Source: Olsenella sp.
Lineage (GTDB): Bacteria > Actinomycetota > Coriobacteriia > Coriobacteriales > Atopobiaceae
Length of the DNA: 64,000 nt
Direction: 5' to 3'
NCBI GenBank assembly: GCA_022648325.1
Contig: JALCMG010000007.1
Span: 62,001 to 126,000, forward strand
Shown here: one piece after another, positions 20,229 to 28,059 of the stretch
Numbering within the stretch: position 1 is the first letter of the stretch
Layout: each line of letters opens with the position of its first letter
Program-made: the position numbers and the translations under genes
Notes under the pieces: generated by a model
Database searches by the model: none
Told to the model about the DNA's origin: nothing
What the model saw: the letters and a program-made list of their open reading frames with translations, nothing else

Positions 20229-20585
20229 ATGACTCATCAAGATAACAAGGGCGCGCCTTTTGAGACTTACGTCATCTCCGAGGTACTTAAAGCAGACTAC
20301 GAGCAGGGCCAAAAACCACAGCTGTCGTACTGGCGCGATACACGCAAAAACGAAATCGACCTAATAGTTCAACATAATCTAAAGCCGGTGCAGGTTATAG
20401 AGATAAAGTCATCCGCCACCTACAATGCGCGGTACTTCGACATTCTCAACAAAGTAGGCGAAAACGGCTTGGGGCTTGCGCCGAAAGCGCGTGCGGTCGT
20501 GTATGGGGGCGCATCTCCCCTGCACACGCAATGGGGGACGAGATCCCCTTTAGTAATGTCCACGATGCAGCCATTACATGGCTGA
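20229..20585 (+). pseudogene. C-terminal remnant of a DUF4143-type AAA ATPase
   Basis: The 118-residue frame reads GAPFETYVISEVLKADYEQG, then LSYWRDTRKNEIDLIVQH and VIEIKSSATYNARYFDILNK. This is the C-terminal DUF4143/restriction-fold part of a common ATP-binding protein family of about 400 residues. The whole N-terminal ATPase is missing and stops lie in frame just upstream (for example 20211-20213). There is no ribosome site. The last 25 residues run into GC-rich sequence unlike the family. I read it as a gene relic from an integration or deletion event at the edge of the accessory patch. Confidence 0.75.
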
Positions 20586-20651
20586 GCTAGGCAGCCGGGC
20601 TAGGCAGCCCCCGCACGTTCCAAATTGTGTGGGGGCGGGCACAAGAGTCGC

Positions 20652-21782
20652 CTACCACGATGAGCCGCGCAGGTACTCCGCCATGTGTGGCGTCGACAGA
20701 CGCACGTAGCCCTTGCCGTCTGCCTCGATGACGTGCTCTTTTATGAGGCTCGTACGGTACTTGCTTACCCAGCTCGAACTCCTGCTGCACCTCTCTGCAA
20801 TATCCGACACCGCAGTAGAGCCAGGCGCATCGACGGCAACTGCCTTCACGAACTCCCGCTGCGCGGGGGTAAGCCCGTCCATGATTGGTGCGCAGACCGC
20901 CTCGCCAAAAGCCACCACGGCATCGCCGGCACCACGCTCGACATCGGCGCGTTCGATGGTCTTGGACCCCCTTCGGTCCGCCGACTGCCACATGTAGTAG
21001 CCAACAAGCTGCACCATATAGGGATAGCCGGCCGCCGCCCGCGCTGCCGCCAGGGCATCCTCCTGGCCAATCTCCTTGCCGGATTCCCTGACCGCATCCA
21101 CGTATGCAGCGCGAACGTCGGCGAGGGGAACCTCGGCGAGCACCTGCTGCTGGCTGCGCCGCAAGAAGGTGAGAACCTTGTTGTTGAGCACCTCGTCGAC
21201 CATAGAGGGCAGAGCAGCGAACACAAACGCCACTCCGTGCTTCCTTGCATCCGAGACATCCCGCATGTCCTCGTCCCTCAGGACGTGCTGGATGGCGGTG
21301 GCCACGGCAACCAGATCTTCCTCCGAGGCGGCCTGTGCCTCGTCGATGGTGAAGAGAACGCCCTTTCCATCCGGCATTCGCTTGAGCCTGGCCTCGATGG
21401 CCCCCCTCAGCGTAAGCGCCGCGTTGCTCGGCGAGATACTAACGCTCCCCAGGCTGGCAGAGACCATTCCTCCTACCCCCACGGAGGGGCTGATCGTCGC
21501 ACCACCAAACCTAAGGCCGCCGGAGGAGAGGGCCGTTACCAGCCGCTCACACAGACCATTCGATGCCGTGTCAGAGACCACAGCCCAATCGTGCTTCTTG
21601 GCAACGCGTCCGAGCTCGGTAAGCATGACTGTCTTCCCAAACCCGCGCTGGCCCGAGATGAGCATCAGGCGGCCTGGAGCACCGGCGCCATTGTCCAGGG
21701 CCTCCTCGAAGTCTCGTATGACCGATTCTCTACCAATGAGAATGGGCGGCATCTTGCCGGCGGTGGGCTTGAAGGGGTTCAT
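20652..21782 (-). CDS. AAA/STAND-type ATPase with C-terminal winged helix
   Basis: 376 residues from ATG 21782 with GGGAGGG upstream. Walker A is GQRGFGKT (44-51); Walker B is VLFTIDEAQ (about 146-154); a sensor-like FVFAALP segment follows. The C-terminal 70 residues (TPAQREFVKAVA, then SDIAERCSRSSSWVSKYRTSL) form a winged-helix DNA-binding domain. Architecture matches the archaeal-type ATPase group found in accessory regions; most members have no known function. Three exact-period 20-bp repeats lie 21-80 nt upstream of the start and could be its operator. It stands alone between the DUF4143 relic and tadA. Confidence 0.85.
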   Translation of the reverse strand: MNPFKPTAGKMPPILIGRESVIRDFEEALDNGAGAPGRLMLISGQRGFGKTVMLTELGRVAKKHDWAVVSDTASNGLCERLVTALSSGGLRFGGATISPSVGVGGMVSASLGSVSISPSNAALTLRGAIEARLKRMPDGKGVLFTIDEAQAASEEDLVAVATAIQHVLRDEDMRDVSDARKHGVAFVFAALPSMVDEVLNNKVLTFLRRSQQQVLAEVPLADVRAAYVDAVRESGKEIGQEDALAAARAAAGYPYMVQLVGYYMWQSADRRGSKTIERADVERGAGDAVVAFGEAVCAPIMDGLTPAQREFVKAVAVDAPGSTAVSDIAERCSRSSSWVSKYRTSLIKEHVIEADGKGYVRLSTPHMAEYLRGSSW

Positions 21783-21802
21783 TGGGCATACCCTCCCTGT
21801 GG

Positions 21803-21862
21803 TTTCACACCGTTCTACACGAACTTATACCGTCTTGCACGATTTTATACCGTCTTGCCCCG
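21803..21862. repeat. Three 20-bp tandem repeats upstream of the ATPase gene
   Basis: The units TTTCACACCGTTCTACACGA, ACTTATACCGTCTTGCACGA and TTTTATACCGTCTTGCCCCG follow one another with an exact 20-bp period. Position and phasing suggest an operator array for the adjacent ATPase gene, possibly bound by its own winged helix (inference). Confidence 0.65.
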
Positions 21863-21903
21863 TCCGACGAGACCCCGACCCGGCCACGCGCCTCACGTCG
21901 CCG

Positions 21904-22401
21904 CTAGCCATTGCTCTTCCGACGCGCCCGGAAGAACGTGCGCAGCTGATCGGCAGCCTCGTCCGCAAGCACGCCCGACGTCACCTCGAAGGCGTGGTTT
22001 AGCCGCAGGTCATGGCTTACGTCAAAGAGCGTGCCCAGTGCGCCGCCCTTTGGGTCAGGCGCGCCGTACACGCAGCGGTCCACGCGCGCGTTCACCATAA
22101 GCCCGGCGCACATGAGGCACGGCTCGAGCGTCACATAGACCGTGCACCCCGAAAGCCGCCAACGGCCAAGCGTCCGCGCGGCCTCCTCCATGGCGAGAAA
22201 CTCGGCGTGCGCCGCAGGATCTGCGTCCTCCTCGCGACGGTTGTGCGCACGCGAGACAACCTGCCCCTCGCACACCACCACTGCACCTATCGGCACCTCG
22301 CCCTCGTCTGCGGCTGCGGCAGCCTCTTCAAGAGCGATTAGCATGAACCGAAGGTCTTCTGCAACGGTATCCGTGTTGTTGCTCCGCTCGTCTCGGCTCA
22401 T
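21904..22401 (-). CDS. tadA: tRNA adenosine(34) deaminase TadA
   Basis: 165 residues from ATG 22401, preceded by GAGGGG; the frame stays open far upstream but across a tRNA gene. Converts A34 of tRNA-Arg(ACG) to inosine. Zinc-binding and catalytic motifs are clear: HAEF (His and catalytic Glu) and TLEPCLMCAGLM (two Cys). The N-terminal region EEAAAAADEGEVPIGAVVV is typical TadA. A tRNA-Ser gene lies close upstream on the opposite strand. Confidence 0.96.
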   Translation of the reverse strand: MSRDERSNNTDTVAEDLRFMLIALEEAAAAADEGEVPIGAVVVCEGQVVSRAHNRREEDADPAAHAEFLAMEEAARTLGRWRLSGCTVYVTLEPCLMCAGLMVNARVDRCVYGAPDPKGGALGTLFDVSHDLRLNHAFEVTSGVLADEAADQLRTFFRARRKSNG

Positions 22402-22471
22402 CGCTCGCCCCTCTCGTGCAGTCGGCCCAACTTCCCCGTCGTATGCGTTAGGATATATCCACGCACCCAAC

Positions 22472-22557
22472 GGAGGGGTGGCAGAGTGGTTGATTGCAGC
22501 GGTCTTGAAAACCGCCGGGCGCCTTGCGTCTCGAGGGTTCGAATCCCTCCCCCTCCG
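22472..22557 (+). tRNA. tRNA-Ser (UGA)
   Basis: Acceptor stem GGAGGGG (22472-22478) pairs with CCCCTCC (22550-22556). The anticodon loop CTTGAAA gives UGA. A long variable arm of the serine type and the T arm GAGGG-TTCGAAT-CCCTC are present. The 3' CCA is not encoded (GCCT follows), unlike the other two serine tRNAs in this window. Confidence 0.96.
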
Positions 22558-22644
22558 CCTCACGCGTCCCGTCAGGGAGCATTGCACGAAGCTCGCGATC
22601 CCGGCACGTCCGCCACGAACAGCCCGCTTGAAGGGAGCCCCCAC

Positions 22645-23196
22645 ATGATTGTCGTCGTTATCATCATCGCCATCGTCACTGTTCTTGCCATCTGGTTTGT
22701 AAGCATCTACAACGGCATCGTTCGCAAGGATAACCGCTGCGACAACGCCTGGCAGACCATCGACGCGCAGCTCCAGCGCAGGAACGACCTCATCCCCAAC
22801 CTGGTCGAGACCGTGAAGGGCTACGCGGCACACGAGTCCGGCACGCTCACTGCCGTTACGCAGGCGCGCGCCGCCGTCATGTCCGCCAAGACGCCCGAGG
22901 AGAAGATGGCCGCCTCCAACGTGCTCTCCGACACGCTGAAGTCGCTCTTTGCCGTCTCCGAGGCATATCCCGAGCTCAAGGCCAACACAAACTTCCAGCA
23001 GCTGCAGTCCGAGCTCTCGGACACTGAGAACAAGATCAGCTACGCGCGCATGAGCTTCAACGACTGCGTGCTCGAGTACAACAACGCCATCGAAACCTTC
23101 CCGGGCAACGTTGTTGCCGGTTCCAAGTTCAAAGAGCGTCAGGGGTTCGAGGTGCAGTCCGAGGCAGCGCGCCAGGTGCCGCAGGTCAAGTTCTAG
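22645..23196 (+). CDS. lemA: LemA family protein
   Basis: 183 residues from ATG 22645, with AAGGGAG upstream. One N-terminal TM helix (2-22, IVVVIIIAIVTVLAIWFVSI) is followed by the LemA helical domain: IYNGIVRKDNRCDNAWQTID, QLQRRNDLIPNLVETVKGYA, then the conserved SDTENKISYARMSFND and YNNAIETFPGNVVA. LemA proteins are membrane-anchored helical bundles of uncertain role, often beside metalloproteases or TPM proteins; none is adjacent here. It is a single-gene unit with a strong terminator 30 nt after the stop. Confidence 0.93.
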   Translation: MIVVVIIIAIVTVLAIWFVSIYNGIVRKDNRCDNAWQTIDAQLQRRNDLIPNLVETVKGYAAHESGTLTAVTQARAAVMSAKTPEEKMAASNVLSDTLKSLFAVSEAYPELKANTNFQQLQSELSDTENKISYARMSFNDCVLEYNNAIETFPGNVVAGSKFKERQGFEVQSEAARQVPQVKF

Positions 23197-23226
23197 TCTC
23201 TTCTCGGCGATAGTCACAGGTCCGGC

Positions 23227-23258
23227 GCCGGCGGGGTGACACACCCCGCCGGCTTTTT
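23227..23258 (+). terminator. Terminator of lemA
   Basis: GCCGGCGGGGTG (23227-23238) and CACCCCGCCGGC (23242-23253) form a perfect 12-bp stem with a 3-nt loop, followed by TTTTT. Confidence 0.95.
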
Positions 23259-23278
23259 GCTGCCACCACCTCTCCCCT

Positions 23279-23365
23279 CTCGTTCTTTATCGTTATTTGG
23301 GAATTTCGATTTGCGCGACCTGCGGAAACGTGGCACTCGATTCTCAAATACCGATAAAGAACGAG
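23279..23365. repeat. 87-nt palindromic element
   Basis: The 26-nt terminal arms at 23279-23304 and 23340-23365 (beginning CTCGTTCTTTATCG, ending CGATAAAGAACGAG) are inverted repeats matching at 24 of 26 positions around a 35-nt centre. Size resembles the 89-nt family at 5429 and 41222 but the sequence is unrelated. No coding capacity. Confidence 0.7.
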
Positions 23366-23569
23366 GGACGGGTGCGCTGCGGTGAGCTGCACCCCACCCT
23401 CTAACGTGGAGATTGGCGAATCGTTACGCAAACCAATGGGCCCAACAGCCCACGTCGCAGGCCCTCGTGTACAATGGCCTGTGCGCAGGGACTGGTGTGT
23501 CTCGCGCGGTCATCAAAGGTCAAAGAGAAAGGCTTTCATGAAACCTCGACCTCACAGTCGATGACCCCT

Positions 23570-23653
23570 CCGGCGTGCTACAGGCAGCCCGCCGCATGGG
23601 ATGCCGTTACACCACATATGCCGAGTGCGTAGCCTTACCCGGGTGCACGCCGG
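23570..23653 (+). ncRNA. Candidate riboswitch-like leader of the Mg2+ transporter genes
   Basis: A perfect 9-bp closing helix CCGGCGTGC (23570-23578) / GCACGCCGG (23645-23653) encloses 66 nt. It ends 7 nt before the GGAG ribosome site at 23660-23663 of the downstream transporter, so folding could govern access to it. A Mg2+-sensing role is suggested only by gene context; I could not match the M-box consensus. Confidence 0.35.
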
Positions 23654-23669
23654 CAGAGAAGGAGCACGC

Positions 23670-25523
23670 ATGATCTACCTCTCCCAACTTCTGGGAAACC
23701 CGGTTCTCGACCTAAACGGCGAGAAGATAGGCACTGTTTCTGATCTTGGCATCGCCACCGGCGAAGTCTTTCCCTGCGTCACCAGCCTTGCGTTCATGGG
23801 TCCCGGCCATACGCCGTTCATGATCAGCTGGCGCAAGTACGTCGACACCTACGACGAGCGCGAGGTGCACCTCAAGGTCGTCGCCACCGACATTCGCTTC
23901 TCCTACCTGCAGCCAAACGAGGTCCTTCTCGCACGAGACATCCTCAACAAGCAAATTGTTGATACCCGCGGTATGCGCGTGGTGCGCGTAAACGATCTTA
24001 AGCTCTCGGACACCAACTCCACCCAGCTGCGCCTCCTTGGTGCCGAGGTGGGCATCCGCGGCATCCTTCGCTCGCTCTCCCCCGGCATCGAGAGACTGGC
24101 GCTGCGCATTGCGCACACGTTTGGCAAGCAGCTCCCCGAGAAGATTATCGCGTGGAGCTACATGGACCTCGTCGAGCGCGACCTCTCCGACGTCAAGCTC
24201 TCGGTCTCGCACAAGACCCTCGACGACATGCACCCCGCCGACATTGCCGACATCATCGAGCGCCTGGACCCGCGCCTGCGCGGGCAGGTCTTTGCCCAGC
24301 TTGACGACGAGCAGCGCGCCGGCGCCATGGCCGAGCTGGATGACGACGCCATGGCCGCGCAGATCATGGGCAGCATGGACGAGGCCGACGCGTCGCGCAT
24401 CCTCTCTGAGATGGACCCGGACGACGCAGCCGAGCTCGTCTCCGAACTTGATTACGACAAGGCCGAGAAGCTCCTCAAGCTCATGGGCATCAACGAGCAG
24501 AAGGCCATTCGCCAGCTCCTCGGCTACCGCGAGGACACGGCGGGCCGCATCATGACCTCCGAGGTGGTTTCTCTCCCCGAGGACAAGACCGTAGCCGATG
24601 CCGTAGAGCGCCTTCGCGGTCTGGACGAAGACTTCGAGAGTGTGCGCTACGTCTATCTCACCGACGAGGACGAGAAGCTCTCGGGCGTGATCACGCTCGG
24701 GCACCTCATCGTGTCGGAACCCGACACCCACCTCGAGGACATTGCCACCAAGGAGCTCAAGACGGCAAGCCCCGAGGACGACCAGGAGGACGTTGCGCAG
24801 GACATCGCCAAGTACAACCTGCTGGCCATGCCCGTTGTGTCCGACGACGGCAAGCTGTTGGGCATCGTGACCGTCGATGACGCGTTGGACGTCCTCGAGG
24901 AGGAGCACGCCGAGGACCTGCAGATTGCCGGCGGTACCAGCTCCGACGCGGATGGCACCGAGCATGCGCACGACCTCGTGTGGCTGTTGCGCCGCAACGT
25001 CTGGTTCTTCTTCTGGACCGCTGCCACCGCTGTCATCTCCCTTGCCTTCAGGACCGATACCGACACCTTCACCGGGGCGCTTCTCGCCTGCGCTGCGATG
25101 CCGCTTGCCCTCGTGGTGGCAGATGACTCCGTGAGCTACGTCACCAACTTCTTCCTCGAGAACGACCCGGACGATGAGGACTCCCCCTCGACGCTTGGCT
25201 TCACGCTGCGAAGCATTGGAACCGGGCTCGTCTTTGCCTTCATCTGCACGCTGCTGGTACTGGCCTTTGTGAGCCTCGCGCTGCCGAGTGCGGCCGACGC
25301 GGCGCTTGCCCATGCGCTACAGCTGGGCTTCACCGCTGCGGCCGTCTCGGTACTTGTCTCGTTTGCGCTCACGCCTATCTACCTCGTGGTTCTTCGTAAG
25401 CGCGACGAGAACAACCAAGAGACCTCGGGCTTTGCGCTCGCCGTAATCTCGATGATCATCGCCGCCGTGGTGTTTGCCATCGCCATTGCCGTGACCGGCA
25501 CGACCGGAATCATCCTGGGGTAG
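23670..25523 (+). CDS. MgtE-type regulatory domains (PRC, MgtE-N, CBS) fused to a divergent membrane domain
   Basis: 617 residues from ATG 23670 with AGAAGGAG upstream. Order: PRC-barrel-like domain (1-75, LLGNPVLDLNGEKIGTVSDL); a second PRC-like segment; an MgtE N domain (about 185-300) with the superhelical MHPADIADIIERLDPRLRGQ and EMDPDDAAELVSELDYDKAE; two CBS domains (about 305-430) starting AGRIMTSEVVSLP; then five hydrophobic segments (about 455-617). The membrane part lacks the usual MgtE pore signatures. The NRAMP-related gene begins 4 nt after its stop, and this pairing recurs in actinobacteria. It is either a Mg2+ transporter or the Mg2+-sensing partner of the next gene. Confidence 0.82.
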   Translation: MIYLSQLLGNPVLDLNGEKIGTVSDLGIATGEVFPCVTSLAFMGPGHTPFMISWRKYVDTYDEREVHLKVVATDIRFSYLQPNEVLLARDILNKQIVDTRGMRVVRVNDLKLSDTNSTQLRLLGAEVGIRGILRSLSPGIERLALRIAHTFGKQLPEKIIAWSYMDLVERDLSDVKLSVSHKTLDDMHPADIADIIERLDPRLRGQVFAQLDDEQRAGAMAELDDDAMAAQIMGSMDEADASRILSEMDPDDAAELVSELDYDKAEKLLKLMGINEQKAIRQLLGYREDTAGRIMTSEVVSLPEDKTVADAVERLRGLDEDFESVRYVYLTDEDEKLSGVITLGHLIVSEPDTHLEDIATKELKTASPEDDQEDVAQDIAKYNLLAMPVVSDDGKLLGIVTVDDALDVLEEEHAEDLQIAGGTSSDADGTEHAHDLVWLLRRNVWFFFWTAATAVISLAFRTDTDTFTGALLACAAMPLALVVADDSVSYVTNFFLENDPDDEDSPSTLGFTLRSIGTGLVFAFICTLLVLAFVSLALPSAADAALAHALQLGFTAAAVSVLVSFALTPIYLVVLRKRDENNQETSGFALAVISMIIAAVVFAIAIAVTGTTGIILG

Positions 25524-25527
25524 GCCC

Positions 25528-26787
25528 ATGGCAGAGGCAAAGGACAACGAGCAGAAGACGGGCAAGAAGGCAGGGCGGCTTGCCATTCTCGCTGCCATGG
25601 GGCCCGGGCTTCTCACCGCCATGGCCGGCAACGATGCCGGCGGCATTGCGACGTACTCCTCGACCGGAGCCACCTACGGCTACGGCATGCTCTGGACCGT
25701 GCCGCTCATGTGCGTCCTGCTCATCGTGGCGCAGGAGACGGCCGCGCGTATGGGCTGTGCCACGGGCAAGGGGTTCGCAGCGCTCATCCGGGAGCAGTTT
25801 GGCGTGCGCGTCTCGGCCATCGCCATGCTTGCCCTTGTCATCTCCAACTTCACGGTAACCCTCTCGGAGTTTGCCGGCATTGCCTCGAGCGTGGAGCTCT
25901 TTGATATTCCCCTGCAGGTGAGCGTGCCCATTGCGGGCATTGCCACATGGCTTCTCACGCAGAGCGGCTCCTACCACCGCGTCGAGAAGATCCTGCTGGC
26001 GCTCTCGTGCGTATTTCTCACCTACATCGTGAGCGGCATCATTGCCAACCCCGACTGGGGCCTGGCGCTCAAGGACACGGTGGTGCCGCAGTTCTCGAAC
26101 GACCCTGGATACGTGTCGCTGCTGGTGGCAAACGTTGGTACCACCATCTCGCCGTACATGCTCTTCATGGTGAGCTCGAACGTGGTCGAGAAGAACCTCA
26201 AGGGCTCCGACATCCCCGGCCAGCGTGCTGACAACGTCTCAGGCGTGATTGCCGCCGAGATCACCACCTGGTTCATCATCCTCACGACCGGCACCGTGCT
26301 CTACCCGGCAGGCGTCACCGTGAACAGCGCGGCCGACGCGGCCCAGGCGCTCGTGCCGCTCGCCGGCCAGTACGCCTCGGCGCTCTTCGCGGCCGGCCTT
26401 GCGGGCGCCTCGTTCCTGGCGGCGTGCGTGCTGCCCGGCATCACCGCAAGTGCCGTGTGCGAGGCCTTTGGCTGGGAGCGCGGCGTGGACCGCAGCTGGA
26501 ACGAGGCGCCGGCCTACCGCGCCATCATCACCGGCATCACGATCCTCTCCGCGGGCATCGTGCTTATCCCCAACGTCGACCTCTTTGGCGTCATGATGCT
26601 GGCGCAGGTCATCAATGGCGTGCTGCTGCCGGTGCTCATGGTTTGTATGGTCCTCATTGCAAGCGACAGGCGCGTCATGGGGCAGTACGTGAACGGTCGC
26701 GTGTGGACGGGCCTCACGTGGTTCACCATCGTGGTTGTTATCATCCTCACGGTCATCATGTTTGTGCTGCAGGCGATGGGCGTGTAG
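25528..26787 (+). CDS. NRAMP-related Mg2+ transporter (NRMT type)
   Basis: 419 residues with about 11 TM helices of the LeuT-like NRAMP fold. In TM1 the transition-metal motif DPGN is replaced by DAGG (Asp36 in AGNDAGGIATY). In TM6 the metal-binding Met of the usual ATxMPH motif is replaced (TTISPYMLFM, Ser208). Loss of the Met and the DPGN change are hallmarks of NRMTs, which carry Mg2+ and Mn2+ and were characterised from Eggerthella lenta. It is co-transcribed with the MgtE-domain gene, whose stop is 4 nt upstream. A classical Mn/Fe NRAMP is less likely. Confidence 0.85.
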   Translation: MAEAKDNEQKTGKKAGRLAILAAMGPGLLTAMAGNDAGGIATYSSTGATYGYGMLWTVPLMCVLLIVAQETAARMGCATGKGFAALIREQFGVRVSAIAMLALVISNFTVTLSEFAGIASSVELFDIPLQVSVPIAGIATWLLTQSGSYHRVEKILLALSCVFLTYIVSGIIANPDWGLALKDTVVPQFSNDPGYVSLLVANVGTTISPYMLFMVSSNVVEKNLKGSDIPGQRADNVSGVIAAEITTWFIILTTGTVLYPAGVTVNSAADAAQALVPLAGQYASALFAAGLAGASFLAACVLPGITASAVCEAFGWERGVDRSWNEAPAYRAIITGITILSAGIVLIPNVDLFGVMMLAQVINGVLLPVLMVCMVLIASDRRVMGQYVNGRVWTGLTWFTIVVVIILTVIMFVLQAMGV

Positions 26788-26796
26788 GGGTGCCCC

Positions 26797-26854
26797 GGCA
26801 GCGAGGGTGCCGAAACAGCGAGCACGCCCGGGGCAGCGAGGGTGCCGAAACAGC
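26797..26854. repeat. Two 23-nt direct repeats
   Basis: GGCAGCGAGGGTGCCGAAAC begins both units (26797-26819 and 26832-26854), each ending AGC, separated by 12 nt. They lie between convergent genes. GGCA..TGCC within each unit can pair, so they may act as a bidirectional transcription stop without a T-run. Confidence 0.6.
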
Positions 26855-26910
26855 AATTCTCTGTGCGCACGATTGCGAAAACGCTCACCGGATGCAAAAA
26901 CGCCGCGCCT

Positions 26911-27984
26911 CTACAGCTCGTACGGTGCCGAGAGCAGGCCGTTCTCGGTAATGAAGCCCGTAATCAGGCTGTGGTCGGTCACGTCGAAGGCGGGATTAAA
27001 GACGTCTATGCCCTCCGGGGCCATGCGCTCCTTGTACCACATCTCGGTGACCTCGTCGGGGTCGCGCATCTCGATGGGAATCTGCGCACCGGTGGGAGTG
27101 TCGTGGTCGATGGTCGAGCTGGGGGCACACACGTAGAACGGCACGCCGTAGTGCTTGGCGAGAATGGCCACGCCCGAGGTGCCTATCTTGTTTGCCGCAT
27201 CGCCGTTGGCCGCCACGCGATCGCAGCCAACAAAAGCCACATCGATGCAGCCCTGCTGCATAAGCATCGAAACCATGTTGTCGCACTGCAGCGTCGTGGT
27301 AATGCCGGCGTTGTAAAGCTCGAACGACGTGAGGCGCGCACCCTGCAGGAGGGGACTGGTCTCGTCGCAGTAGACGTGCATGTCGGTGCCGGCCCAGCCC
27401 TGCTCTAGGGCCGTGTACATTGGGGCCGTTGCCGTGCCATACTTGGCGGTAGCAAGCGTACCGGCATTGCAGTGGGTGAGGATGCCCACGGGCTGCCCAG
27501 GCTTTCTCACCTGCTGCATGATCTTGAAGCCAATGGCACCGATGTTTCGGCTAATCTGCACGTCCTCCTCGCGAATGCGAAGGGACTCCTCGAAGAGCTC
27601 CTGCTTGAGCTGGTCAACCGAGAGGTCAAGGTGGTCACGGCAGAACGCATCCATGCGGTTGAGAGCCCAGAAGAGGTTAACAGCCGTGGGACGAGAGGTT
27701 GCCAGATAGTCGGCAATCTCCTTGAACTGACGGTAGAACTCCTGCTGGTCGGTGGTGTCGACCTTGTTGGCGAGAACCGCAAGGCCCTCCGCCGCAGCAA
27801 CGCCAATCGCCGGAGCACCGCGAACGCGCAGCTTCTTGATTGCCTCCCAGAGCTCTTCCTTAGTTCGAAGGTTGATGCGTTTCACCGTACCGGGAAGCAG
27901 CGTCTGGTCGATGATGTCCAAGGACTCGCGGTCCTCGGGCAGCCTCACCGAAATCACGCGGTCAAAGAACTCCTCGACGCTCAT
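26911..27984 (-). CDS. mtnA: S-methyl-5-thioribose-1-phosphate isomerase (MtnA family)
   Basis: 357 residues from ATG 27984 (MSVEEFFDRV); GAGGGGAG lies upstream. The aldose-ketose isomerase of methionine or 5'-deoxyadenosine salvage. Family markers: RVRGAPAIGVAAAEG, catalytic Cys in LTHCNAGTLAT, catalytic Asp in GCDRVAANGDAANKIGT. No other mtn genes are nearby, so the physiological role could be salvage of SAM radical by-products (5-deoxyribose) rather than the full methionine cycle. The isomerase of ribose 1,5-bisphosphate is a related alternative. It is convergent with the NRMT gene. Confidence 0.9.
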   Translation of the reverse strand: MSVEEFFDRVISVRLPEDRESLDIIDQTLLPGTVKRINLRTKEELWEAIKKLRVRGAPAIGVAAAEGLAVLANKVDTTDQQEFYRQFKEIADYLATSRPTAVNLFWALNRMDAFCRDHLDLSVDQLKQELFEESLRIREEDVQISRNIGAIGFKIMQQVRKPGQPVGILTHCNAGTLATAKYGTATAPMYTALEQGWAGTDMHVYCDETSPLLQGARLTSFELYNAGITTTLQCDNMVSMLMQQGCIDVAFVGCDRVAANGDAANKIGTSGVAILAKHYGVPFYVCAPSSTIDHDTPTGAQIPIEMRDPDEVTEMWYKERMAPEGIDVFNPAFDVTDHSLITGFITENGLLSAPYEL

Positions 27985-28059
27985 GTGGTTTCGTTCTCCC
28001 CTCTCTAGCCTGCATGCCCAACGTCCGCGGAGAAGCACCGGTGCGCTGGGACCAACACG

